DNA of 46,434 bases, from contig CAMEIT010000014.1 of assembly GCA_945918795.1 (NCBI GenBank), positions 1 through 46,434 of the forward strand, in the 5' to 3' direction. Below the pieces are notes generated by a model. That model made no database searches, was not told the DNA's origin, and saw nothing but the letters and a program-made list of their open reading frames with translations. Origin of the DNA: an uncultured Clostridia bacterium. GTDB lineage: Bacteria; Bacillota; Clostridia; HGM11327. The position numbers and the translations under genes were made by a program. This document shows, piece by piece, positions 31,007-38,670 of this stretch (position 1 is its first letter; every line of letters begins with the position of its first letter).

Positions 31007-31969
31007 TTATGCTTTCGGAAGCGGAATGGGGGTTTCGGCGTTTAAGATATAGAAGAGATGATTGCCGTCGCCGTCTGGCTCGCCATACGGGAAAAATTCA
31101 ATAGAGGAGACGGTATAATCACTCATCGTCAATGTATCCCAATTATCGCTGCCGTCCTCATATCGTTCATAACAGTAAGTGAATTGTATCTTCAAAACGC
31201 CGTCCTCAAGCAAGCGATATGCAGTAAAAGTATAATGGCTCGAATCCACAACTTTGCCTTTATCAACAACTTCGCTGCTTTTCTCTGCCGGCAAATCCCT
31301 CCGATCGATGTCTGTTTTAACCAAAGGATCTATGGCACAAACTGTTTTTAAGGTATCACCGATTTTTATTGAGTCAAAGTCACTGCTTTTCAATGAGGCA
31401 GAAACATAATACCCCTCTGTTGTTGTGTACCAAAGTCCGGTTGTATCAATGTCTTCCGGAATCTCGAATTCATATGTTTCCTGTACCATTTTGCCGTCAA
31501 CCGAATTAATGAATGTCATGGATTGCTTTTGAGGCGGAATGCTTGTAAACATTTCATAATAATATACACCGTCGTCATATTTGAATATTGCAAGCCTGTG
31601 TTCATCGTCTATTTTGTACGTATACTTATCAAATTCATCTTCACGTATATATTCATTTAACAAAATATGATAGGCAGAGGTCCTCATGAAAAATGGACAT
31701 ACTCCTAATCGGGAAAATCTCCTTACTACGAGTCTATCTTTTATTTTGCTTTTGTCAATATATTTAAGTTCTTCATATTCATAAGAAGGAGTAATACTGT
31801 TTTCCATATTTATCTCCGTATCCGCTTCATCAAGGAAATTTGTATTGCTTTCCGCATTGTCGGTATCGAGATTATCGGATTGAGCAAAAGCGCAATATAC
31901 CGAACCTAATACCATACAAAACACCAATGATATGGTAATTGTCAAAATCAATATTTTCTTGTTTTTCAT
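31007..31969 (-). CDS. Secreted protein of unknown function, paralogue of the 32055-33176 product
   Basis: The 320-aa protein has a signal peptide or anchor (KKILILTITISLVFCMVLGSV) and an acidic, Asn-rich low-complexity stretch (about 31-55). A folded region then begins at about residue 65. The C-terminal third (YYVSASLKSSDFDSIKIGD, CAIDPLVKTD, YRLLEDGVLKIQF, EFFPYGEPDGDG, ending ETPIPLPKA) aligns with the upstream gene product. I recognise no enzyme motif. The phrase about an I-GD-T and IDP resembles small extracellular lipoprotein repeats of Clostridia, with no known role. Its stop codon abuts repeat copy B. Confidence 0.75.
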   Translation of the reverse strand: MKNKKILILTITISLVFCMVLGSVYCAFAQSDNLDTDNAESNTNFLDEADTEINMENSITPSYEYEELKYIDKSKIKDRLVVRRFSRLGVCPFFMRTSAYHILLNEYIREDEFDKYTYKIDDEHRLAIFKYDDGVYYYEMFTSIPPQKQSMTFINSVDGKMVQETYEFEIPEDIDTTGLWYTTTEGYYVSASLKSSDFDSIKIGDTLKTVCAIDPLVKTDIDRRDLPAEKSSEVVDKGKVVDSSHYTFTAYRLLEDGVLKIQFTYCYERYEDGSDNWDTLTMSDYTVSSIEFFPYGEPDGDGNHLFYILNAETPIPLPKA

Positions 31970-32054
31970 AATTATTTTGTTTCCTTTCTGTTTTATATTG
32001 TTAAACTATGTATTTCAATATTATCTATTCCGACTTCCCAAAAACCTCAAAATA

Positions 32055-33176
32055 TCATGCTTTCGGAAGCGGAATGGGGGTTTTGGTGTTTAAGATATTG
32101 AAGAATTCGCCGTCATCGCCGTTTGGCTGTCCGTACGGGAAAAATGCAATATCGGAGACAATAAGACCGGTATCGTCCAAAATAGTCTTGTCGCTGTCAT
32201 TTTTGATAAACTGTCTTGTAAAAGATATTTTCAAAATGCCGTCCTCAAGCAAACGGTATGTTTCTCTTTCAAATTTATAAAGAACGGTACCGTCATCGTA
32301 CTTCTCAACTATTTCAGGAACTCTGCACCCGAAAATATCTTTTGATACAGACGGGTCTATTGCGATTACGTCATCTATGCTGTCGCCTAATTTAATGGAA
32401 TCAAAGTCACTTGATTTCAATGAGCCGGAAACATAATAGCTTTCGCCGTATGTTAACCAACTTTCCAGATAGCCAACCGGGAGAATAGTTTGTTCTGCTT
32501 TTATTGAAGGATAGTTTGGCGGGATATTAACCGGTTCTACTGAAGCACTTTCAAATACAATATAAACATAAGCGCCTTCGACTTTATATACAACGCAAAC
32601 ATGATCATTGTCTATCTTGTATATATATTCTACGGGAGAAAGCGGGTCATTATTGAAATCTGACAAGGATTTTTTTGAAACCGTCATCATATGTCCCCAT
32701 AAATAGTCCTCTTTTTTATAGTCTCTGTATGGCAAATAAACACAAAACAAATCATCAACGATTCTTAAATCCTCAAATGCAACGTTTGTTTTTTCACTCA
32801 TCAGTTTTAACAGATCTCCGCGTATTGTCTGCGATGGAAAATATCCCAATATACCTCTGTTTTCCACGGGCACCTTATTTTCCCATTGCTCGGCTTTACT
32901 TTTATTGTTTGCTGCGAGTTTTTCGGCATAAGCCTTTTGTTCATCGGATAAAACAAATTCAATTTCGTCTTCTGTATTGACCTGCATAAGCGCTCCCTCT
33001 ACTACATTATGGTCTTCTGCACTGATGAGCAAAGGCGATACCTCGGCAGTATAAAGATTATTTTGATTTTCGCTGTCAGAACAGTCGTTTATTGCAAGGG
33101 CAACAGCCCCGGCGCCTGCCGTCAAACAAAGTATGACTAATATCAGCGAAACAACCAATATTTTATTTTTTTTCAT
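32055..33176 (-). CDS. Secreted protein of unknown function, paralogue of the 31007-31969 product
   Basis: The 373-aa protein has an N-terminal hydrophobic signal or anchor (KILVVSLILVILCLTAGAGAVALA). A Lys/Glu-rich stretch about 75-105 precedes the folded region. The C-terminal part (YYVSGSLKSSDFDSIKLGDS, AIDPSVSKD, YRLLEDGILKISF, AFFPYGQPNGDD, ending KTPIPLPKA) matches its neighbour closely, so the two arose by tandem duplication and have diverged at the N-terminus. Ribosome binding site GGAGGG. A possible own promoter (TTACGA-N16-TATAAT, -10 at 33213-33208) lies just after the terminator at 33245-33284. Confidence 0.75.
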   Translation of the reverse strand: MKKNKILVVSLILVILCLTAGAGAVALAINDCSDSENQNNLYTAEVSPLLISAEDHNVVEGALMQVNTEDEIEFVLSDEQKAYAEKLAANNKSKAEQWENKVPVENRGILGYFPSQTIRGDLLKLMSEKTNVAFEDLRIVDDLFCVYLPYRDYKKEDYLWGHMMTVSKKSLSDFNNDPLSPVEYIYKIDNDHVCVVYKVEGAYVYIVFESASVEPVNIPPNYPSIKAEQTILPVGYLESWLTYGESYYVSGSLKSSDFDSIKLGDSIDDVIAIDPSVSKDIFGCRVPEIVEKYDDGTVLYKFERETYRLLEDGILKISFTRQFIKNDSDKTILDDTGLIVSDIAFFPYGQPNGDDGEFFNILNTKTPIPLPKA

Positions 33177-33244
33177 GTTACCCTCCTGTATTTTCTCATT
33201 ATTTAATATTATACTTGTTTATTTGAAGCTCGTAATACAAAAAA

Positions 33245-33284
33245 GCGCATAAGTCGACACAAACAACGTCACCGACTCATGCGC
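33245..33284 (-). terminator. Intrinsic terminator of the 29-codon transcript
   Basis: On the minus strand GCGCAT-G-AGTCG pairs with CGACT-T-ATGCGC around a 16-nt loop, followed by TTTTTTGT. It lies 4 bp after the stop codon of the 29-codon ORF and 68 bp before the next gene. Confidence 0.8.
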
Positions 33285-33288
33285 AAGT

Positions 33289-33378
33289 CTAACTGAATTT
33301 AAGGGGAAAACCTCTCTGTGAAATAATGAATCGGCGACGGTATATTCTGAACTTCTCAGTCAAATCCGATGTTCTCAT
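33289..33378 (-). CDS. 29-aa basic peptide encoded on its own short transcript
   Basis: ATG (33378-33376) follows GGGAAGG at 8-nt spacing and a consensus promoter at 33419-33446. The stop codon is at 33289, directly before a good intrinsic terminator. The peptide is basic and aromatic (EKFRIYRRRFIISQRG in the middle). The complete unit of promoter, ribosome binding site, ORF and terminator is about 170-nt long. It could be a small protein, a dual-function small RNA or an attenuated leader for the downstream secreted-protein genes. No homologue is known to me. Confidence 0.5.
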   Translation of the reverse strand: MRTSDLTEKFRIYRRRFIISQRGFPLKFS

Positions 33379-33418
33379 TTTATATACCTTCCCGGAAATA
33401 TTTTACATATCTGATTAT

Positions 33419-33446
33419 ATTATACACAAAATAAATTATTTGTCAA
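33419..33446 (-). promoter_or_regulatory. Promoter of the 29-codon transcript
   Basis: TTGACA (33446-33441), 16-nt spacer, TATAAT (33424-33419) on the minus strand. Confidence 0.75.
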
Positions 33447-33626
33447 TGGATTTTTTGATGTTTTTACAAAAAATATATAATTTTAAGCTTGTCTTATTAA
33501 AAAAGAAAAGCTCGCGGAATCCGGGCTTGTCCTCTGCTGACTCTTTGAGTACGGCAATACTCGCCGATGATCGTTGATAACGGATTTCGTGAACTTTTTA
33601 CATTAAGCTTTTTTCTTATTAAAATA

Positions 33627-34586
33627 TCATGTACGGCTTCTCAGCTTTGAGAGGACGTTTTCGAAATAATCCGGAATGGGTGCTTCAAACTCCATAAAGC
33701 GCTTGGTAATCGGGTGTACAAAGCTCAGCTTTTGTGCGTGAAGAAGCTGACCGTTCAAGGCAAACTTTTGATTTTTGCTTCCGTATACCGGGTCGCCCAC
33801 AACGGGATGCTTTATATATGCCATATGAACTCTTATCTGATGCGTTCTGCCCGTATGAAGGTCGCATCTGACGAGAGCATAATTATCCTTGCCCTTGAAC
33901 TGCTCGAGCACTGTATAGTCCGTTCTTGCATAACGGATATTTGTGTCGGCGCCGGGCGAAGGGAGAGGAAATACTGCCATTTTGAGTCTGTCGGTCGGGT
34001 TCCTGCCATAGCCTGTTTCGATAACGCCCGAATCTGTATTGAAGCAATTATCAACAAGCGCAACGTATTGGCGGTGAGCCGACTTTTCTTTTATCTGCTC
34101 GGCAAGAGATATGTGTGCCTCATCGGTTTTGGCGATCACAATCAAGCCCGATGTGTCCTTATCGAGCCTGTGCACTATTCCCGGGCGCAGAACGGAATTT
34201 ATTCCCGACAGATCCTTGCAGTGATAAAGCAGAGCATTGACGAGCGTGCCCGAATAATTTGCGCACGCTGGGTGTACGACCATGCCCTGAGGCTTGTTTA
34301 TTACGGCAATATATTCGTCCTCAAAAACTATGTCAAGCGGTATGTTTTCGGGTTCAACATCTATTTTGACGGGTTCGGGGAACTCCACCTCTATTTCGTC
34401 ACCTGTGCGGACGGAATACGAGGCTTTTTTCATGACTTTACCGTTCACCTTTACCATAGAGCCTGTTATGAGGCGTTGGAAAAAAGAACGAGAGTTCTCG
34501 TTCTTTTTTTGCGAAAGATATAAATCCAAGCGGTCGCCCGATTCGTCATCGTCAACCGTAAAGCATAACGTTTTACCGGTCTGCAT
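33627..34586 (-). CDS. rluD: RluD-family 23S rRNA pseudouridine synthase
   Basis: The roughly 319-aa protein has an N-terminal S4 RNA-binding domain (GDRLDLYLSQKKNENSRSFFQRLI, about 12-35, then GSMVKVNGKVMKKASYSVRTGD). The catalytic domain begins at about 80, with catalytic Asp in HRLDKDTSGLIVIAKT (about 135) and RCDLHTGRTHQIRVHMAYI plus HPVVGDPVYG near the end. It isomerises uridines in large-subunit rRNA. Three consecutive ATGs (34592, 34589, 34586) follow GGAGA, and the last has the best spacing. The start overlaps the lspA end, as in many Firmicutes. Confidence 0.93.
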   Translation of the reverse strand: MQTGKTLCFTVDDDESGDRLDLYLSQKKNENSRSFFQRLITGSMVKVNGKVMKKASYSVRTGDEIEVEFPEPVKIDVEPENIPLDIVFEDEYIAVINKPQGMVVHPACANYSGTLVNALLYHCKDLSGINSVLRPGIVHRLDKDTSGLIVIAKTDEAHISLAEQIKEKSAHRQYVALVDNCFNTDSGVIETGYGRNPTDRLKMAVFPLPSPGADTNIRYARTDYTVLEQFKGKDNYALVRCDLHTGRTHQIRVHMAYIKHPVVGDPVYGSKNQKFALNGQLLHAQKLSFVHPITKRFMEFEAPIPDYFENVLSKLRSRT

Positions 34587-35100
34587 CATCATTCTCCGTT
34601 TGAGTGTTTTGTTTTGATTCGGATATTTCTTTTTTGTTCTTATCCTTATTAAGGAATTCTTTATCAAAAAACAGTATATATATTCCCAGCAGAACAACTC
34701 CCACAACGAGCATATTGTCGGCAGGATTAAACACAGGGTATTCTATAAAAGTCACCTGCATCATGTCAATAACGTATCCGAAAAACACTCTGTCAAACAG
34801 ATTGCCGAATGCGCCTGCAAGAATAAGCCCGGAAGCAACACGCAAAAGCTTTGTTGTTCTCCCGTAATTTTTTACAAGGAACCATATCACGAGAGCGCAT
34901 ACCACGCACGTTACTGCGATAAGCGGCCAGCGCTGTCCCTGAAGGATACCGTGCGCCGCACCTCTGTTTTCCACGTACGTAAAGCTGAATATGCCGTCGA
35001 TTACAGTCACGGAGCCGACCGGCTCAACAAATAGCTTTGTAAGGATTTTTGCGATTCTGTCTGCCGCAAAACCGATTACGGCAATAATTATCGTAAGCAT
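34573..35100 (-). CDS. lspA: Lipoprotein signal peptidase (signal peptidase II)
   Basis: The 175-aa membrane aspartic protease cleaves prolipoproteins before the lipidated Cys. Four membrane helices and the family boxes are visible: DRIAKILT, ENRGAAHGIL (about 43-52), GAFGNLFDRVFFGYVIDM (about 96-113) and FNPADNMLVVGVVLL (about 124-138). The two catalytic Asp lie in the last two boxes. A Lys/Glu/Asn-rich tail of about 25 residues follows. It lies in the divIVA-lspA-rluD block, 5 bp after divIVA. Its likely clients in this window include PotD. Confidence 0.94.
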   Translation of the reverse strand: MLTIIIAVIGFAADRIAKILTKLFVEPVGSVTVIDGIFSFTYVENRGAAHGILQGQRWPLIAVTCVVCALVIWFLVKNYGRTTKLLRVASGLILAGAFGNLFDRVFFGYVIDMMQVTFIEYPVFNPADNMLVVGVVLLGIYILFFDKEFLNKDKNKKEISESKQNTQTENDDADR

Positions 35101-35105
35101 ATTCG

Positions 35106-35603
35106 TCAGCCGTTAACAACAGCGGATTTTTCTTCAAAAGATGAAACAATGGAATCAGAGTCCGCGTTGTGTTTAAGATAATCAAGCTGTGCGGTGAGCA
35201 TATCCTCGAATTTGGCCTTGAAGGCATCGTATTCCTTCTTCATGGTTTCCGTTTCAGCCTTGAGCTGTTCAAGCCGCGTATCAAGGCCGTTTGTCATTTC
35301 GTTCGCCTTTGCTTTTGCGGCGTCTATGATTTCCTGTGCCTGCTCGTTCGCCTTTGAAATGATCTCTTCTTTCTTTTCCTTTGCAAGCAGGAGAAGCTCT
35401 TTCATTGAATCTTCAGTCTGCTTATACACATTTATAGTTTCGTACAGTGTCGAGCATTTACGGCGCAGATCATTCAATTCGTTTTCCGTGGAATCCATCT
35501 GCATCATAATATCTTCAAGAAACGTATCGACCTCAAACTTATCATAGCCGCGCGAACGCGTTGTAAACTGTTTTTTCTGTATGTCCTCAATACTTATTGC
35601 CAT
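35106..35603 (-). CDS. divIVA: DivIVA-family polar/septal coiled-coil protein
   Basis: The 165-aa protein has the conserved N-terminal membrane-binding domain (SIEDIQKKQFTTRSRGYDKFEVDTFLEDIM, about 4-33, including the family Gly-Tyr). Long heptad-rich coiled coils follow (about 35-150), rich in Lys, Glu and Ala. DivIVA proteins recognise curved membrane at septa and poles and recruit division or sporulation factors. It is encoded in the classic yggS-sepF-divIVA-lspA order, and the ribosome binding site is AAGGAG. Confidence 0.92.
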   Translation of the reverse strand: MAISIEDIQKKQFTTRSRGYDKFEVDTFLEDIMMQMDSTENELNDLRRKCSTLYETINVYKQTEDSMKELLLLAKEKKEEIISKANEQAQEIIDAAKAKANEMTNGLDTRLEQLKAETETMKKEYDAFKAKFEDMLTAQLDYLKHNADSDSIVSSFEEKSAVVNG

Positions 35604-35692
35604 ATACAGAGCATCTCCTTTTCAATAACAAGAATATAAAACCGTTGATTATTCTCAATTCCCCCGAAACGGCGCTTGGGGGATCAATGTAT

Positions 35693-36166
35693 TTATCTGT
35701 AGCTCGGTGCCTTCTGATTGTCGCTCGAACCGGATATTTCAGACAGATTTACTCCGTAATTTGTTACAACGTATACTCTTGTGCCTACTTCTTTTATCTT
35801 GCCTGACAGTGCAAACGTACCGCCGTAAACAAAGTCAAGAATACGGATAGCCAGATCGTCATCAACAAGCTCGAGGCTGAACACGATTATATTGCCGTCG
35901 CGAAGCTTTTCGATTATCTTGTGAGCATCGCTGTATGTAGCCGGTTTGATTGTCTCGATATTGCTTGATTTTCTGTAATTCTGAGCCGTCTCATACTGCT
36001 GTGTGGGACGCGGATTGCGCTGAAGACGTGCTGTATTCTGCGCATCATCGTTCTGCTCGCCGGACGGAACATCCTCGTAAGCTTCTTCTATTTCGGCTTC
36101 TTCGTTTTCGTCATATCTGTCGTCATCAAATCCGATGTTTGACAAAAAATCTTTGATTTTACCCAT
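35693..36166 (-). CDS. sepF: Cell division protein SepF
   Basis: The 157-aa protein has a short N-terminal membrane-targeting helix (MGKIKDFLSNIGF) and an acidic/Gln-rich linker (about 15-65). The SepF core is ATYSDAHKIIEKLRDGNIIVFSLELVDDDLAIRILDFVYGG, then IKEVGTRVYVVTNYGVNLSE (about 75-145). SepF anchors FtsZ to the membrane. The 90-bp gap to divIVA holds no ylmG or ylmH homologue, both of which often sit here in Bacilli. Confidence 0.9.
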   Translation of the reverse strand: MGKIKDFLSNIGFDDDRYDENEEAEIEEAYEDVPSGEQNDDAQNTARLQRNPRPTQQYETAQNYRKSSNIETIKPATYSDAHKIIEKLRDGNIIVFSLELVDDDLAIRILDFVYGGTFALSGKIKEVGTRVYVVTNYGVNLSEISGSSDNQKAPSYR

Positions 36167-36248
36167 TGTAAATTCATCCTTTCAATGTGTTTGTTTTTTT
36201 ATGATAAATAAAAATAATATACGTACCTGAAATCTCGATTCGGCAATG

Positions 36249-36944
36249 CTATCTGCTTTCGCGTTCACCGAATATTGCTCTTCCCACGCGCACAATGTTT
36301 GCACCGTGCTTTATTGCGAGCATATAATCGTTCGTCATGCCCATGGAAAGATATTTTATCTGTCCCTTTGCCTTCTCGAAATTCTTCATGCTTTCAAAAA
36401 GAGCGTATGTGCTTTCAAAACATTCTTCAACCGATTTTATATCAGTCGTGTTCGGACCTATCGTCATCAAGCCCTCGATGCGGATATTTTCATATTCGAG
36501 GCACTTTTCAAACAGCTCCGAAAGCTCTTCGGGTTCGCAGCCCGATTTTGTGTCCTCGCCCGACGTGTTTACCTGCATGAGCACCGGAATCACGCGGTCA
36601 AACTTTTTTGCCTGCTTTGAAAGCTCCTCTGCAATGGAAAGCCTGTCCACAGTCTGCACAATCACGTTCTTATCTGCAATGTACTTGACTTTATTCCTCT
36701 GAACATTGCCTATGATATGCCACTGTATGCCGTCTGAGCCGAGCGCGGCATATTTGTCGTTGAATTCCTGAATATAATTTTCACCGAAATCGGTTGCTCC
36801 GAGGCTTGCCGCCAGACGTATATCATCAACGCTTTTGAACTTTGAAACAGCCACGAGCTTTATATCTTCACTTTTGCGGCCCGATTCCTTTGCCGCACGC
36901 CTGATATTTTCTCTTACGGTCAAAAGACCTTCTTCTATACTCAT
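36249..36944 (-). CDS. yggS: PLP homeostasis protein YggS/PLPBP family
   Basis: The 231-aa PLP-binding barrel protein of the alanine-racemase fold has KLVAVSKFKSVDDI (PLP lysine, about 35), DFGENYIQEF (about 54), WHIIGNVQRNKVKYI (about 76), EGLMTIGPN (about 155) and LSMGMTNDYMLAIKHGANIVRVGRAIFG at the C-terminus. The family buffers PLP and is catalytically silent. It is the first gene of the yggS-sepF-divIVA-lspA-rluD cluster, with a promoter at 37137-37165. Confidence 0.93.
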   Translation of the reverse strand: MSIEEGLLTVRENIRRAAKESGRKSEDIKLVAVSKFKSVDDIRLAASLGATDFGENYIQEFNDKYAALGSDGIQWHIIGNVQRNKVKYIADKNVIVQTVDRLSIAEELSKQAKKFDRVIPVLMQVNTSGEDTKSGCEPEELSELFEKCLEYENIRIEGLMTIGPNTTDIKSVEECFESTYALFESMKNFEKAKGQIKYLSMGMTNDYMLAIKHGANIVRVGRAIFGERESR

Positions 36945-37136
36945 ATCAATTTTCCGTTTTGCCTGCCGATAATTTTAATTTGTGCAACGATATTGCAAAG
37001 GAAACCGGCACATGACCGTAAACGCACTGTCAATTCATTGAAAATGCACGCTCAAGGCTGTTTTCGACGGCGCACTTTTTTAATATCGAAGCTTTATGCG
37101 ATAATTGTATAAAGTTATCCACTATACCTATATATC
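36945..37136. other. yggS leader region without a recognised gene
   Basis: About 190 bp between the yggS start and its predicted promoter. It contains no ORF with a ribosome binding site and no riboswitch pattern that I can name. Confidence 0.4.
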
Positions 37137-37165
37137 ATTTTACAATATAATCCGATTAATGTCAA
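37137..37165 (-). promoter_or_regulatory. Probable promoter of the yggS-sepF-divIVA cluster
   Basis: TTGACA (37165-37160), 17-nt spacer, TAAAAT (37142-37137) on the minus strand. The implied leader to yggS is about 190 nt. Confidence 0.55.
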
Positions 37166-37253
37166 GCGAATTTTGCGAATTTTCTCACTGTATTTAAAAT
37201 TTTTTTCATTTACACTCGCAAACATTACTTTCAAATTACCTCGTATTGACTTT

Positions 37254-37284
37254 GCTTTATTTTGATGCACATTGAAAATAAAGC
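37254..37284. other. Perfect 10-bp hairpin in the yggS/DUF2975 intergenic region
   Basis: GCTTTATTTT (37254-37263) pairs with AAAATAAAGC (37275-37284) around 11 nt. Neither strand has a U-tract after it, so its role is unknown. Confidence 0.4.
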
Positions 37285-37365
37285 CTTTGACGGTTTTACG
37301 GCGTGCTCCGAACAGTCAATAAATTGTAAATTCATATAAATATATCGTAATTCGATAAAAATATA

Positions 37366-37394
37366 TTGACATTTGTATTTGCCTGTGCTATAAT
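37366..37394 (+). promoter_or_regulatory. Promoter of the DUF2975/XRE pair with inverted repeat over the -10
   Basis: TTGACA (37366-37371), 17-nt spacer, TATAAT (37389-37394). The -10 is enclosed by GTGC-TATAATAA-GCAC, a possible binding site for the small XRE protein encoded downstream. Confidence 0.65.
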
Positions 37395-37489
37395 AAGCAC
37401 GTAATGACAGAGCGAACCTTGCTTTGCCGTTCAATTTATCAAAGAAAGGATTCCAAACAAATTCATATTTGTAAGGGTTATTTAAGAAA

Positions 37490-37969
37490 ATGAAGCAGAA
37501 AACACTTGAAAGAGTATTGAAAATAATCATAGTCGGTTTGGCTCTCTGCGGCGCGCTTCTGTTCGCGTATGTTATTCCCGGGTCGGGAAAGCATATTGTT
37601 GAATGTTATCCCGAATTTTCGTCGTGGTTTGTGCCTTGGCTCGTATTCATTCTTATCGCGGCGGTACCGTGCTATGCGGTGCTTGTGTTTGCTTGGCGCA
37701 TTGCCGTAAGAATAGGCGCCGATGATTCGTTCTGCATCAAAAACGCAAAGGACCTCAAAGCGGTATGTATTCTTGCTTTGTCGGATTCCGCTTACTTCTT
37801 GCTTGGTAATATTGTCCTCTGGTTATTCGGCAAGAATCATCCGTCTGTGATTATGGCTTCCTTGCTCGTCGTTTTCGTCGGCGTCGCAATAGCCGTTGCA
37901 TCCGCTGTCCTCTCACACCTCGTTCTTAAGGCTGCTCTCATTAAGCAGGAAAATGACCTCACAATATAA
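37490..37969 (+). CDS. DUF2975 membrane protein
   Basis: The 159-aa protein has four hydrophobic segments (about 10-30, 48-72, 90-115 and 122-148) and the DUF2975 look, including SFCIKNAKDLKAVCILALSDS (about 80-100) in the middle loop. Function is unknown. In Firmicutes this family is typically encoded directly upstream of a short YozG-type XRE regulator, exactly as here (14 bp gap), so the two probably act together. Confidence 0.8.
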   Translation: MKQKTLERVLKIIIVGLALCGALLFAYVIPGSGKHIVECYPEFSSWFVPWLVFILIAAVPCYAVLVFAWRIAVRIGADDSFCIKNAKDLKAVCILALSDSAYFLLGNIVLWLFGKNHPSVIMASLLVVFVGVAIAVASAVLSHLVLKAALIKQENDLTI

Positions 37970-37983
37970 AGGAGGTGCCGCAC

Positions 37984-38187
37984 ATGATAGTGATTAATAT
38001 CGACGTTATGCTCGCTAAACGTAAAATGAGCGTTACCGAACTCTCCGAAAAAGTGGGTATTACTATGGCAAATTTGTCCGTGCTTAAAAACGGTAGGGCA
38101 AAAGCCGTTAAAATCGAAACCCTTAATAAAATCTGCGCCGCACTCGATTGCCAGCCCGGCGATATCCTTGAGTTCAGAAAGGATTGA
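37984..38187 (+). CDS. Short XRE-family transcriptional regulator (YozG-like)
   Basis: The 67-aa protein consists almost only of a Cro/C1-type helix-turn-helix (MLAKRKMSVTELSEKVGITM, then NLSVLKNGRAKAVKIETLNK and ALDCQPGDILEF). ATG 37984 follows GGAGGT at 7-8 nt; the GTG at 37975 overlaps that site and is unlikely. It has no sensor domain, which suggests that the neighbouring membrane protein or a partner transmits the signal. Its stop is about 20 bp before repeat copy C. Confidence 0.88.
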   Translation: MIVINIDVMLAKRKMSVTELSEKVGITMANLSVLKNGRAKAVKIETLNKICAALDCQPGDILEFRKD

Positions 38188-38205
38188 TTTTGGTTTTTTT
38201 TCTTT

Positions 38206-38670
38206 TTTGGACGCTTTTGAAAAAGCGTCCAAACCCGAAAACTTTAAAATGCTTTGCAGTTGCTCATCTTTCCGCCGAGAGTATGGCGAAAAGATGAGCA
38301 TTAACTTTTGCGAGTTTATTTGAGGCTTTTACGGCGGAATTTTAATATACGGAACATTCACCTTAAAGAGAAAAGTGAACAGCAATCAGCTTCACTTAAA
38401 TAGAGCGTATTTTCTTTATCCGATATTTGCAAATAAAAACACATTTTCCGCATATCAATTATTGTGAATATTCAATTATACGGTACATTATGCTTAAAGA
38501 GAAAAGGAAAGCAAATGGCAATCTGACTCGACGACCACCGGCGAGGCTGATTGCCATATACAAAGTGTTTAAAGTTTCGCTCAAGCCTTTTCAAAGGCTT
38601 GGCGGGGTTCGGGGCGGCAGCCCCGAGAAAAACTCTTGGCGGGGTACGGGGCGGCAGCCCCGAGAAAAAA
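38206..38670 (+). repeat. Dispersed variable-stem intergenic repeat, copy C, with internal duplication
   Basis: In order: terminal hairpin GGACGCTTTT/AAAAGCGTCC (38209-38230); CCCGAAAACTTTAAAATGC; hairpin 1 GCTCATCTTTCCGCC-GAGAGTAT-GGCGAAAAGATGAGC (38262-38299); a spacer containing AAAGAGAAAAG twice (near 38375 and 38495), i.e. a partial duplication with a broken hairpin-2 arm; hairpin 2 GGCAATCTGACTCG-N11-CGAGGCTGATTGCC (38517-38555); TACAAAGTGTTTAAAGTTT; AAGCCTTTTCAAAGGCTT (38583-38600); and two tandem 37-bp end units each with GGGGCGGCAGCCCC (38611-38624, 38648-38661). The last A-run touches the stop codon at 38671. Confidence 0.85.

Noticed and set aside
33326-33577. Plus-strand 83-codon ORF
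   Set aside because: It runs antisense through the promoter and ORF of the 29-codon unit and has no family features or ribosome binding site.
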